Shown: positions 27,554 to 35,519, numbered from the stretch's first letter. The stretch is DNA of 64,000 nucleotides from Chitinophagales bacterium (GCA_017303335.1 JAFLBK010000003.1:186001-250000), one strand, 5' to 3'. The notes: generated by a model not told the origin, from the sequence alone. Program-made: numbers and translations.

Positions 27554-27616
27554 ATGAAGATTGAGATTAAAAAACGGGCCGTACAATTCCGTACGGCCAT
27601 TTTAAATGGAAAGTAA
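27554..27616 (+). CDS. possible 20-codon leader ORF overlapping the fusion gene start
   Basis: ATG at 27554 begins a 20-codon frame (MKIEIKKRAVQFRTAILNGK) whose TAA shares its last base with the ATG at 27616. The hairpin at 27577-27598 lies within it. It could be a leader peptide that couples translation to hairpin state, but such a short frame may be chance. Confidence 0.25.
   Translation: MKIEIKKRAVQFRTAILNGK
27577..27603 (+). terminator. hairpin upstream of the DUF5131-DUF3987 gene
   Basis: Perfect 8-bp stem GGCCGTAC (27577-27584) / GTACGGCC (27591-27598), loop AATTCC, followed by ATTTT. It is either the terminator of the HTH gene or an attenuator for the fusion gene 18 bases downstream. 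Confidence 0.55.
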
Positions 27617-29769
27617 TGAAAGAAACGAAGATTCAATGGACCGATCATACCGTCAATTTTTGGATGGGATGTAAAAAGATATCGGCTGGTTGCAAGTACT
27701 GTTACATGTACCGTGATAAAGAAATGTATGGACAGGATCCATTTAATGTGGTAAGGGTGAGCCAAAAAACTATTGACAAAAACCTGAAGGACGCTAAGGC
27801 TGGAGACATGATATTCACCTGTTCTTGGAGTGATTTTTTCATTGAGGAAGGAGATTCGTGGAGAGAGGAAGCGTGGGACATTATCAGGAAGAACAAGCAT
27901 CTTAACTGGCAAATCTTAACAAAAAGACCGGAAAGGATAATAGAATGCCTGCCTGAAGATTGGGGTGAAGGATGGGATCATGTTTGGTTAGGCGTTTCAG
28001 TTGAAAACCAGTTATACATGAACAGGGTGGAAATATTAGCGAAGGTTCCGGCTAAAATCCGGTTCATAAGTTTTGAGCCTTTAATCGGCAAAATTGATGT
28101 TACGCCTTATCTACCTGAACTTGAAGATTTCCATTGGTGTATCATTGGTGGAGAGAGCGGAAATGAAGAGGGTAAATACCAGTATCGTGAATGCAGGCTG
28201 GAATGGATTGAAAAGATAATTCAGGATTTGAGTGGTTCAAAAGTAAAGGTTTTTGTGAAGCAGACCGGGACGCATTTAGCAAAGCAATTGAAGCTTACAG
28301 ACAAACATGGTGGTAGAATGGAAGAATGGCCTGCTGCTATGCAGATAAGGGAATTCCCGGGATTATTGTTAGTAAATGCAACTCCAAATCCAGTGGAAGA
28401 GACTGACCGTAAAACAGAATTTATGAATGAGAATGAATTATTGAAGACGACGCCGGTAATACCGGATGATGTTTATAAGGACCTACCTGCATTCATTTTG
28501 GAAGCTGTTCAACAGTTTCCAGATCAGAGGGAAAGGGATGTTGTTTTGACCAGTTGCCTGGTTGTTTTGAGTGGATGTTTTTGTGGTTGTAGTGGCAAGT
28601 ATGATGCAGAGTGGGTAAGTTCAAATCTATTTGGTTTTATTGTGGCACCTCCTGCATCGAGGAAAGGGGTGATGAAATTTGCAAGGATGTTAGGCAAGCC
28701 GATAGATGAAAGCTTTAAAACTGCCAATGGACCTGCCCGGCAGAACTACGAAGTGGTATTGAAGGCATGGATGAAAAATTCAAAAAAGAACCCAGCTACA
28801 GCCGGTCCCAGCCCAGTAAAGCCAAAATTCCCTTTGCATTTTATCCCTGGTAATTCCAGTGCAGCGGCAATTTATAAAATGCTTGATGAAAGCAATGGAG
28901 TTGGTACTATCTGTGAGTCAGAGGCAGACACCCTTTCCGGGGCAATTAAGCAGGATTGGGGTAATTTCAGTCATTTGTTAAGGGGTGCGTTTCATCATGA
29001 TGACTTGTCCATGAGCAGGAGCAGTAATGATACATACATTTCAATTTCTAACCCACGGCTGTCCACATTGCTTACCGGTACCCCTGATCAGGTAACCAGA
29101 TTGATCTCGTCTGCAGATGACGGATTGTGTAGCCGTTTTTTGTATTATGCTTACTCAAGGGAACTGGAATGGAAAGATCCAATGCCTAAACCAGGTGGTA
29201 TTGATCTGACCGGTTTTTTTCTTAAAAAGGGTGCCGAGGTAGAAGCGTTAAAAAAAATATTGGACGCTAACCAGCCCGTTTTCAATCTTTCAGAGGATCA
29301 GTTCAGGGCGCTGAATGAGAATTTTAAAGCAAAACTGGAAAGGATAAAGGCCTTTGAAGGTGAGGGGGCGGCAAGTGCCGTTTTCAGGTTGGGAATTATA
29401 GCTTTTCGGATAGCGATGATACTAACCATACTCCGCAATGCTCCTAATATTGCGTCGTTGAAGGAAGTGTCATGTGCAGATGTAGATTTTGAAATAACCA
29501 TGGGGCTGGTCGATGTTTATTTTCAGCATGCCATGGTCATTTACTCTACCCTACCGAAACAATCAAAACGGTTCAGCAATCCAGTTCTAGGGCGATTTTA
29601 TGAGTTATTGCCCTGTTCTGGCAGCTTCCCCCGGAAAAAAGCCAACGAGATAGGCAAGGAAATGAAAATAAGCGAGAAATCTGTAGGGAATTACCTTGCC
29701 GAATTGAAGAAAAATAAGCTGGTAAAGTCCGACAGCTACGGAACATTTGAAAAACTAAAAGTTGCCTAA
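27616..29769 (+). CDS. fusion of DUF5131 (phage Gp37/Gp68) and DUF3987
   Basis: A 717-aa protein made of two families in one frame. Residues 1 to about 245 are DUF5131: WTDHTVNFW with Cys19, Cys26 and Cys29 in C-x6-C-x2-CYM, ILTKRPERI, FISFEPLIG and IIGGESG. This family is related to radical SAM proteins in layout. Residues about 275-717 are DUF3987, a primase/helicase-like domain. Its nucleotide-binding loop is altered to APPASRKG (344-351), without the Gly before Lys. A winged-helix-like end (KKANEIGKEMKISEKSVGNYLAELKKN) closes it. DUF3987 occurs in replication modules of mobile elements; no joint function is known. Confidence 0.75.
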   Translation: MKETKIQWTDHTVNFWMGCKKISAGCKYCYMYRDKEMYGQDPFNVVRVSQKTIDKNLKDAKAGDMIFTCSWSDFFIEEGDSWREEAWDIIRKNKHLNWQILTKRPERIIECLPEDWGEGWDHVWLGVSVENQLYMNRVEILAKVPAKIRFISFEPLIGKIDVTPYLPELEDFHWCIIGGESGNEEGKYQYRECRLEWIEKIIQDLSGSKVKVFVKQTGTHLAKQLKLTDKHGGRMEEWPAAMQIREFPGLLLVNATPNPVEETDRKTEFMNENELLKTTPVIPDDVYKDLPAFILEAVQQFPDQRERDVVLTSCLVVLSGCFCGCSGKYDAEWVSSNLFGFIVAPPASRKGVMKFARMLGKPIDESFKTANGPARQNYEVVLKAWMKNSKKNPATAGPSPVKPKFPLHFIPGNSSAAAIYKMLDESNGVGTICESEADTLSGAIKQDWGNFSHLLRGAFHHDDLSMSRSSNDTYISISNPRLSTLLTGTPDQVTRLISSADDGLCSRFLYYAYSRELEWKDPMPKPGGIDLTGFFLKKGAEVEALKKILDANQPVFNLSEDQFRALNENFKAKLERIKAFEGEGAASAVFRLGIIAFRIAMILTILRNAPNIASLKEVSCADVDFEITMGLVDVYFQHAMVIYSTLPKQSKRFSNPVLGRFYELLPCSGSFPRKKANEIGKEMKISEKSVGNYLAELKKNKLVKSDSYGTFEKLKVA

Positions 29770-29775
29770 CATCTT

Positions 29776-29865
29776 GGTAAAGTTGGTAAGTTGGCAAGTT
29801 GGCAGAGAACAGAATTCCCCCGTTTACGAATGAAAGCGGGCTTTGCCAACCTTACCAACCTTGCC
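29776..29865. repeat. imperfect inverted repeat with tandem AGTTGGYA units
   Basis: Three tandem 8-mers AGTTGGTA, AGTTGGCA, AGTTGGCA (29781-29804) form the left arm. The right arm (29841-29865, CTTTGCCAACCTTACCAACC then TTGCC) is its imperfect reverse complement. It lies between convergent genes, so it could be a bidirectional terminator, or iteron-like if it belongs to the element's replication module. Confidence 0.55.
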
Positions 29866-29962
29866 ATCTCTTCCACAACTAGTCATTTGGTAAGCATTGA
29901 CGAACTGTTTCGTCGCGGCTTCAGTCGATTTAATAGATAACATACCCAAAGATGTTCTACCA

Positions 29963-30181
29963 TCATTTGGAACAGCACGAAGCGCCTGCCTGTATTGGTG
30001 GGCACTTTACAGTGCCATAACTACAAAATACACAACAATCGCCTGCAAGCGGCTTTAAAGTTACCTTGCACCCTTCACATTCATAAAAGTACTGGCATGC
30101 ATTTGTTGGCATTATTTCCTCTTTGGTATGGCCACAAAGAGGGCAGGTAATCACTGATGCTAAAATTATCGCTTCGTTCAT
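29963..30181 (-). CDS. GDCCVxC domain-containing protein
   Basis: A 72-aa Cys-rich protein from the ATG at 30181; a longer frame upstream overlaps the next gene and is not supported. It has a zinc-ribbon-like CPLCGH, CEGC, then GDCCVFCSYGTVKCPPIQ, the signature of the GDCCVxC family (some relatives are selenoproteins with U at this site; here it is Cys). Such proteins accompany mercury operons in this phylum. Last gene of the mer-like operon; a role in binding Hg or transferring it is inferred. Confidence 0.85.
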   Translation of the reverse strand: MNEAIILASVITCPLCGHTKEEIMPTNACQYFYECEGCKVTLKPLAGDCCVFCSYGTVKCPPIQAGASCCSK

Positions 30182-30185
30182 AAGA

Positions 30186-30920
30186 TTATTTGTGGTCACA
30201 GCAGTCTTTTTTTGTTCCGGGTTGAGTGCAAGAGCCATCCTTTTTACATTGCTTCTCACAGTTTTTAAGATATAACTCCATGGCTTTTTCCGTGCGTTCT
30301 TTTCCGATATGTTTTTCAGCGATTTCGACCATTGCCAGTTTCCACTTATTCTCACTATCTTCATTCAACTGATCATTTGTTCTTAGGATGACCAGCTCTT
30401 TCTTAAAATAGGCTTCGATTTCGGCCCTTATCTTTTCACCTTCGGTCGCAGTGATCAGGTTGCTTTCAAGTGCTGGCTTAATTGTGGTTTGAGCAATGGT
30501 GGAAGCCTCCTCAAGGCTAAGTTTATCTACATCAGCACCACGATACCAGAGATTTGCCTGGCGGAAATCTTTTTGATATTGACTGGCATCCTTTTCATTC
30601 ACTTCTGTAAAACTGATATTGTTTGCTTCCAATAGAGGTTTGGCAACATTCTCTGTATTCGCCTTGTCTTTCCAAACAATTGCTATAACTGTTCCGGGAC
30701 GATTGAGCCAGGCTTCCTTAACAGCCTGGTTCTTCTCCAATTCAAGCAAAGCGGGTTTGGCCCGGCTACCGCAACCAATTTCAGGTGCTGCGTTACATAC
30801 CAAAGGCGTTTTATAAAAGCTAGTTACGTTTTCTTTGGCTTTGCCGTTATTGACAACTATAAACCCTGCTATTACCAGCAGAGGAATAATTATTGCGCCA
30901 AGCAATCCAATCTTTTTCAT
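30186..30920 (-). CDS. hypothetical Cys-rich secreted or anchored protein of the mercury operon
   Basis: A 244-aa protein with an N-terminal transmembrane anchor or signal (about 5-24), a PLVCNAAPEIGCGSRAKPALLELE motif (Cys42 and Cys50), a middle helical region, and a C-terminal cluster of seven Cys (NCEKQCKKDGSCTQPGTK then DCCDHK). I do not recognise the family. Position between merTP and the GDCCVxC gene, with 4-base gaps, points to mercury handling, perhaps scavenging in the periplasm. No MerA, MerB or MerR-type gene is in the operon. Confidence 0.6.
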   Translation of the reverse strand: MKKIGLLGAIIIPLLVIAGFIVVNNGKAKENVTSFYKTPLVCNAAPEIGCGSRAKPALLELEKNQAVKEAWLNRPGTVIAIVWKDKANTENVAKPLLEANNISFTEVNEKDASQYQKDFRQANLWYRGADVDKLSLEEASTIAQTTIKPALESNLITATEGEKIRAEIEAYFKKELVILRTNDQLNEDSENKWKLAMVEIAEKHIGKERTEKAMELYLKNCEKQCKKDGSCTQPGTKKDCCDHK

Positions 30921-30924
30921 ATAC

Positions 30925-31524
30925 TTAATTTTTAATGACTTGATTAATTATCTTATAACCAGTTGAATTTATCGCAACGGAGATATCTTTTATTGTTGTT
31001 TTTGAAACATCGAATTTTACCAGAGCGTTCTTGTTAGGATATGACACTGCTGAGTGAATGATACCTGGGAGTTTCTTTATTTCATGATTTACCTCTAACT
31101 CGCATGCATCACAGCTCATTCCCTCAATAGTAAACTCCACGGTTTGTATACTTAATTTTTCTGTCACTACAACTGCCTTCTGATCATTTGGAAAGAAAAC
31201 TTTTGCATAAGAAGGGAAAGTCATCATTAATGCAGCAAATATGGTAACTATTAAAAGGAAGGTTTTGGATTGTATGAATTTTGGCTTTTCATCAACAGCA
31301 CAACCACAATCGTCTTTTTTTTGCGGTTTTAATTTCTGGTACCACGCAAACCCTAAAACCAAAATCGTTATTCCGATCATATAGGGCCTTGCAGGCGCTA
31401 TCCACGAAAAAGAAGAAGCTACGCTCCCCGATCCTACAATCAGGGCTAAAACGGGAGTAATGCAGCATAATGATGCAGCAATAGCTGTAAGAATGCCCGC
31501 CCCCAGGAATTTCACGGTACTCAT
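30925..31524 (-). CDS. mercuric transport protein MerTP fusion
   Basis: A 199-aa fusion of MerT and MerP. The MerT part has three or so transmembrane helices with the vicinal Cys pair C20-C21 (SLCCITPVLAL) and a cytoplasmic DCGC (73-76 region). The C-terminal HMA domain has GMSCDAC (C138, C141), the MerP mercury-binding site. It imports Hg(II) into the cytoplasm. It overlaps the upstream ArsR gene by 4 bases (ATGA). Import without a reductase would normally raise toxicity, so an undetected partner is expected. Confidence 0.88.
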   Translation of the reverse strand: MSTVKFLGAGILTAIAASLCCITPVLALIVGSGSVASSFSWIAPARPYMIGITILVLGFAWYQKLKPQKKDDCGCAVDEKPKFIQSKTFLLIVTIFAALMMTFPSYAKVFFPNDQKAVVVTEKLSIQTVEFTIEGMSCDACELEVNHEIKKLPGIIHSAVSYPNKNALVKFDVSKTTIKDISVAINSTGYKIINQVIKN

Positions 31525-31934
31525 GCTGTCTGCACTTTTAAATTCTGGCGATTGATATATTTAAAAAACGGTTTTAAAATCTTCAGGTGTTCTTCTTTCA
31601 GAGAGTAATAAATAGTCTGGCCTTCCCGCCTTGCTTCAATAACTTTTCCATCTTTTAATTTGCGTAGGTGCTGTGAAATGGCCGGATAACTCATTCCTAA
31701 AATATCGCAGAGATCACATGGACAAAGCTGACCTTCCTCTTCGAGTAAGTACAGAATTTTCAGCCTTACTTCATTACCAGCCAGTTCTAAAACTTTACTC
31801 AACTGTGATAAGGAATCATTATTCGCATTGAGCTTTTTTTTGCATTCAGAGATCTGAACTTCATCAGTATAAAGCCTGATACAGTTTGGTTGTTCCATAT
31901 TAGTAATATTGATACAAAGGAAAGGCTTTTTCAT
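31521..31934 (-). CDS. ArsR/SmtB-family metal-sensing repressor (mercury operon)
   Basis: A 137-aa winged-helix regulator (125 aa if the internal ATG at 31898 is used). The sensing helix carries QLCPCDLCDIL, a CxCxxC arrangement like the ArsR alpha3 site, followed by the recognition helix SYPAISQHLRKLKDG. It probably releases DNA on Hg(II) or As(III). It is the first gene of the mer-like operon and lies directly next to the inverted repeat at 31936-31955, a likely operator. Confidence 0.85.
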   Translation of the reverse strand: MKKPFLCINITNMEQPNCIRLYTDEVQISECKKKLNANNDSLSQLSKVLELAGNEVRLKILYLLEEEGQLCPCDLCDILGMSYPAISQHLRKLKDGKVIEARREGQTIYYSLKEEHLKILKPFFKYINRQNLKVQTA

Positions 31935-31935
31935 T

Positions 31936-31955
31936 ATTTAAGCAAATGCTTAAAT
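31936..31955. promoter_or_regulatory. probable ArsR operator upstream of the mer operon
   Basis: Inverted repeat ATTTAAGCA-AA-TGCTTAAAT, 9-bp arms with a 2-base centre, immediately upstream of the regulator start. ArsR/SmtB operators commonly have a 12-2-12-like form with the same spacing. Confidence 0.5.
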
Positions 31956-32061
31956 TTATTACACTTATTCAATTCTTTACTATGCTTCTCCGCCCAAAAT
32001 AGACTTATAGCCGGATTCTACTCAAGGTTACTTTGAAAATTGACTATTTTCATGAGTCAGA

Positions 32062-32505
32062 ATGAAACAAGAACTGCTGCTGAGAATTATTTTAGAAAAC
32101 CCTCCTGCTGGGGTTGATTACGGAATCCAAAAAGGAGGAGGCAGTCTATACGAAACAATTCAAATACAAAAATCCAGCGGTAAAAGTTTAGTATTCGAAT
32201 TCCCAATTACAGTCAAGTTTGAGGAAGATGGGCTTCCAAACTTTCTTGGCGCTTTTGTTCAAGGGCCATCAGGCCAGCGGTTCATCTATGTTGATATTGG
32301 AACATTGGCAGGTCAAAAAGAAACCAGTTGGAGCCGAAGATTAAAAATTCCTTTAACCGGCATTGGGGCCAACGACATAAGAGAGATAATATCTGATCCA
32401 GGAAAAATTCTTGAAACAAAAGTCCCGGGAATTGGTAAAGACCATGGCCCCAATTGTGGGACTGTTAAGCCTTTTGAAGGTTGGCACCTATCAACAAAAT
32501 ATTAA
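32062..32505 (+). CDS. DUF5990 family protein
   Basis: A 147-aa protein with the DUF5990 features: LRIILENPPAGVDYGIQKGGG, FLGAFVQGPSGQRFIYVDIG, SWSRRLKIPL and a C-terminal GKDHGPNCGTVKPFEGWHL. Function is unknown. It is divergent from the mercury operon regulator and converges on the phosphoesterase gene, overlapping it by 4 bases. Confidence 0.75.
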   Translation: MKQELLLRIILENPPAGVDYGIQKGGGSLYETIQIQKSSGKSLVFEFPITVKFEEDGLPNFLGAFVQGPSGQRFIYVDIGTLAGQKETSWSRRLKIPLTGIGANDIREIISDPGKILETKVPGIGKDHGPNCGTVKPFEGWHLSTKY

Positions 32506-33266
32506 TATCCTCTTCTCAACATATCAGCGTACTCATTTGGCAATGGGCTTTCTTCAACGGCTTTTGCAGCCTTTTCAACATCATATTCAAACCGAACAAA
32601 TTCTACCTGAATACTTTCCGGATAAAGAATACTGCTGTTTTCATGTATGTGTAGTAATACATAACAACCCCTGGGATCAGAATCCTTTGGTTTTCCAACC
32701 GATCCGATGTTTATAGCATGACGATATCTTTTTTCTCCATCTGCAAATACTCTGTGGTAAGGCTTATGTGTATGCCCAAAGCACATGATATCGGAATCTG
32801 CCTGCTCCATTATTCTTATCATGCTTTTTTCATCTCTGTCCTCAAATAGATATTCATTGATCTTTCGAGGACTTCCATGTACAAGCAGGAGATTTAGTTT
32901 ATCGTTGTTTAATTGGAATTCAACCCGGATATGTGAAGGGAGTGTTCTCAGGTATTGCCTCTCGTCGGTATTTACAGATGCGTTGGTATATGAGATCGAC
33001 ACCTTTCCCATTTCTTTCTCCGGCTCTGTTTTGTATGCACAACCGCACTCATCACTTGTGAGCCCGATGCCCTGGTCATAATTGCCGGCAATCGTTGGTA
33101 TCCCCCTTTTTCTTATCTCATTGATCACTTCGTTTGGCCAGATATTGTAGCCTACCAGATCACCAAGGCAATAAATTGCTTCGGGTTTCTGCTGTTCAAT
33201 ACTTTTAAGACAGGCTTCTAATGCAGGAAGGTTTGCATGAATGTCGGAGAATAAAGCAATTTTCAT
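32502..33266 (-). CDS. metallophosphoesterase family protein
   Basis: A 254-aa calcineurin-like phosphoesterase. All metal-site motifs are present: DIHAN (8-12), GDLVGYN, GNYD, HGSPR and GHTHKPYH. Likely cytoplasmic; substrate unknown. It ends the arsenic operon, starting 3 bases after the aquaporin stop. Phosphoesterases occur beside ars genes in several Bacteroidota, but a role in arsenic handling is only inferred. Confidence 0.85.
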   Translation of the reverse strand: MKIALFSDIHANLPALEACLKSIEQQKPEAIYCLGDLVGYNIWPNEVINEIRKRGIPTIAGNYDQGIGLTSDECGCAYKTEPEKEMGKVSISYTNASVNTDERQYLRTLPSHIRVEFQLNNDKLNLLLVHGSPRKINEYLFEDRDEKSMIRIMEQADSDIMCFGHTHKPYHRVFADGEKRYRHAINIGSVGKPKDSDPRGCYVLLHIHENSSILYPESIQVEFVRFEYDVEKAAKAVEESPLPNEYADMLRRGY

Positions 33267-33269
33267 TTG

Positions 33270-33917
33270 TTAACGAGTTGAATTGGTTGAAAGATATTTC
33301 CAGAGCGGAATGGCAACGATGGCCCCTAAAATGGTTGCACTTAAATAAATCCATAAATGTTCTGTATGGCCTGAAATGACAGCAGGTGCCAATGATCTGG
33401 CCGGATTCATCGAGGCTCCACTAACAGGTCCTGCAAACATAGCTTCCAGCAAAACAGTTGAACCGATGGCTAATCCTGCAAACATCCCCTGTTCTTTACT
33501 ACCTGTTGCCACATTTATAATTACAAGCATCAGAAAGAATGTCAGGAAAAACTCCATTACAAAGGACTGCATGGTGGTCCCGCTTGGGAGTGTAGTACCT
33601 AAAAGTTCATTTTGTGGGAACATGAACTTCAAAAGAAGACTTGCTAATAATGCACCAATTACCTGGCTCACTATGTAAGGCAAAAGCTCTTTTATTTTGA
33701 ATCTGCCCGCCAGCGTAAAAGCAATACTCACTGCCGGGTTAAGATGGGCTCCCGAAATGTCTCCTAAGGCATAAATCATTGCCATCACGATCAATCCAAA
33801 AGTAATGGCAATACCAACGTGTGTAACAGCACCAGTTTGCTGGTTGGTAATAATTGCCCCGGTCCCGCAAAAGACCAGGGCAAATGTTCCTATCAGTTCT
33901 GCAAGGTATTTTCTCAT
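33270..33917 (-). CDS. aquaporin family protein (MIP channel) in ars operon
   Basis: A 215-aa MIP-family channel with six transmembrane helices and both half-helix motifs intact: N60-P-A and N171-P-A-R (SMNPARS). In ars operons lacking an efflux pump, such channels (AqpS type) let arsenite leave the cell along its gradient. Here it overlaps the ArsC-like gene by 4 bases (ATGA) and no ArsB or Acr3 gene is seen, which supports that role. Glycerol or water transport is the alternative. Confidence 0.88.
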   Translation of the reverse strand: MRKYLAELIGTFALVFCGTGAIITNQQTGAVTHVGIAITFGLIVMAMIYALGDISGAHLNPAVSIAFTLAGRFKIKELLPYIVSQVIGALLASLLLKFMFPQNELLGTTLPSGTTMQSFVMEFFLTFFLMLVIINVATGSKEQGMFAGLAIGSTVLLEAMFAGPVSGASMNPARSLAPAVISGHTEHLWIYLSATILGAIVAIPLWKYLSTNSTR

Positions 33918-34597
33918 TGTTTACCTGTTACATAGAGCATTTCTGCAGCTATGTTTTTTAATGTTGACTGGATTTTCTCGGTATCATCCGTTTCATTTAC
34001 TTTTTTAAAGGCAAGATTTAAGGGCACAGACTGCGTTTTTATAGCAGCACATTCTGCCTCCGCCTTTATATCACACACAATAACCGACCTAACGTCCTTT
34101 GTGGGAAGCGATATGTCCGTTGTTGTTTTAGAAAATAAGACGATAGGGTCTGCTTTATCACTGAACCTTACCTCATAGATGGCCTTTCCTTCTTTCTCTG
34201 TTTTTGTAATCCTATAACCAATTTTTGAAAGGTACTCGATCAGCTTAGTGCTTATTTCTCCACTCGATACCCCTGCCGAAAAGACCCTGATCTGCTTGTG
34301 CTTCTTTGCATAGCATAAGGTTTGGGCAAAAACCTCAGATGCCTGGCTCCGGAAGGCATTTTCACTGCAGTAAAAGATCACGTTCCAATTACCTTTATCC
34401 AGGTGGCTGAGATAAATGTCATATTTAAGGTTCTCCAATGTTCCAACATGCTCTTTATTAAACTCCTTAACGTTTACCGTTTTGAAATAGGCTTCTAATT
34501 CAGGGTAAAGCCTTGGAGCAAGCTCTACCGGTTTGAAGGAAACTAAGGCAATTACAGCAGCTATCACTACTGCAATTACAGGGATTGTCCTTTTCAT
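33914..34597 (-). CDS. ArsC-like low-molecular-weight phosphatase with N-terminal membrane anchor
   Basis: A 227-aa protein from the ATG at 34597, the start that places a signal or anchor helix at the N terminus (residues 5-20). The catalytic P-loop is C77-S-E-N-A-F-R83-S, the C(X)5RS of LMW-PTP/ArsC arsenate reductases; a second conserved Asp lies in IVLFSK-type context downstream. Sequence order fits the thioredoxin-coupled ArsC fold. The hydrophobic N terminus is unusual for a cytosolic reductase. Confidence 0.7.
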   Translation of the reverse strand: MKRTIPVIAVVIAAVIALVSFKPVELAPRLYPELEAYFKTVNVKEFNKEHVGTLENLKYDIYLSHLDKGNWNVIFYCSENAFRSQASEVFAQTLCYAKKHKQIRVFSAGVSSGEISTKLIEYLSKIGYRITKTEKEGKAIYEVRFSDKADPIVLFSKTTTDISLPTKDVRSVIVCDIKAEAECAAIKTQSVPLNLAFKKVNETDDTEKIQSTLKNIAAEMLYVTGKQ

Positions 34598-34620
34598 ATT
34601 AGTAGGTTTTAGTTTGACGT

Positions 34621-35466
34621 TTAATTGCAACATTCAGGACCACAGCACGACTTGCCATTCACAGGTTTTTCTGCATATACTGTTATGCTGAAAATGCCGG
34701 TATCACTATTCTTGAAGCTCTCAATCTCTGATTCACTCAGATAATTCTTGAGAATATCATCAGGGATGATGATCGGTTTCTCTTTTTGCAGGGTTATGTT
34801 GGTGAACCCGTTTGCCTTTATCAGTTCCAGGTATACTTCTTTCTGAATTGCTCCTGAAACACAGCCTGCATACATTTCAGCAGCTTGCTTTAACCTGTCC
34901 GGGAGATTGCCAACCAAAACAATATCAGAAATACTGAAATGGCCGCCCGGTTTTAGTGTCCGGAGTATCTCTTTAAAAACACCATCCTTATTGGGAACCA
35001 GATTTAAAACGCAATTGCTCACGACCACATCGGCTACATTGGATGCAAGTGGCATATTTTCAATATCGCCTTGGCGGAACTCAACATTTTTGAATCCCAG
35101 TTTCTCAGCATTGATCCTGGCTCTTTCCACCATTGCAGGTGTAAAATCAACACCAATGATAGTTCCATTCTCTCCAGCTTCTTTTCTGGCAACAAAGCAA
35201 TCATTACCGGCACCACTACCCAGATCAACAACCGTATCACCCTGTTTGATTTTGGCAAATTGAGTAGGTAACCCGCAGCCAAGGCCAAGGTCAGCATCCG
35301 GGTTATAACCTTCGAGGTTGCTGTAATCATCCGTCATGATGTTATAAACATCAGTGCTGCAGCCACCAGCCCCGCAACAGGAGGCCTGGTTCGTTTCTTT
35401 GTTTTGTAAGGCAATCTCGCCGTACTTTTCTTTGACTAATTCTTTAAGTTCTTGTTCTGTTTGCAT
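34621..35466 (-). CDS. arsM: arsenite S-adenosylmethionine methyltransferase
   Basis: A 281-aa enzyme that methylates As(III) to volatile or less toxic forms. SAM site DLGSGAGND is followed by DFTPAMVERA and GDIENMPLAS. The As(III)-binding Cys are in the SNCVLNLVPNKDGVF and AGCVSGAI strings, with more Cys near the N terminus (SCCGAGGCST) and the C-terminal CCGPECCN. The start overlaps no gene; 24 bases separate its stop from the ArsC-like start. Confidence 0.93.
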   Translation of the reverse strand: MQTEQELKELVKEKYGEIALQNKETNQASCCGAGGCSTDVYNIMTDDYSNLEGYNPDADLGLGCGLPTQFAKIKQGDTVVDLGSGAGNDCFVARKEAGENGTIIGVDFTPAMVERARINAEKLGFKNVEFRQGDIENMPLASNVADVVVSNCVLNLVPNKDGVFKEILRTLKPGGHFSISDIVLVGNLPDRLKQAAEMYAGCVSGAIQKEVYLELIKANGFTNITLQKEKPIIIPDDILKNYLSESEIESFKNSDTGIFSITVYAEKPVNGKSCCGPECCN

Positions 35467-35485
35467 GACTTTACTTTTTATATTG

Positions 35486-35501
35486 ATTGTAATATTGCGA
35501 T
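35486..35501. promoter_or_regulatory. probable ArsR operator before arsM
   Basis: ATTGTAATATTGCGAT, which is 15/16 identical to the reverse complement of the operator at 35854-35869. It lies between the arsR stop and the arsM start. Confidence 0.5.
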
Positions 35502-35519
35502 GAATAGGGGCAAAAAAAA

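Noticed and set aside
29772..29872. 33-codon minus-strand frame through the repeats after the fusion gene
   Set aside because: Its residues (RLVRLAK..., LANLPTLP) come from translating the 8-base repeat; no start signal or composition support.
29963..30364. 133-aa version of the GDCCVxC gene
   Set aside because: The extension overlaps the 244-aa gene and does not resemble the family; the ATG at 30181 gives the expected 72 residues.
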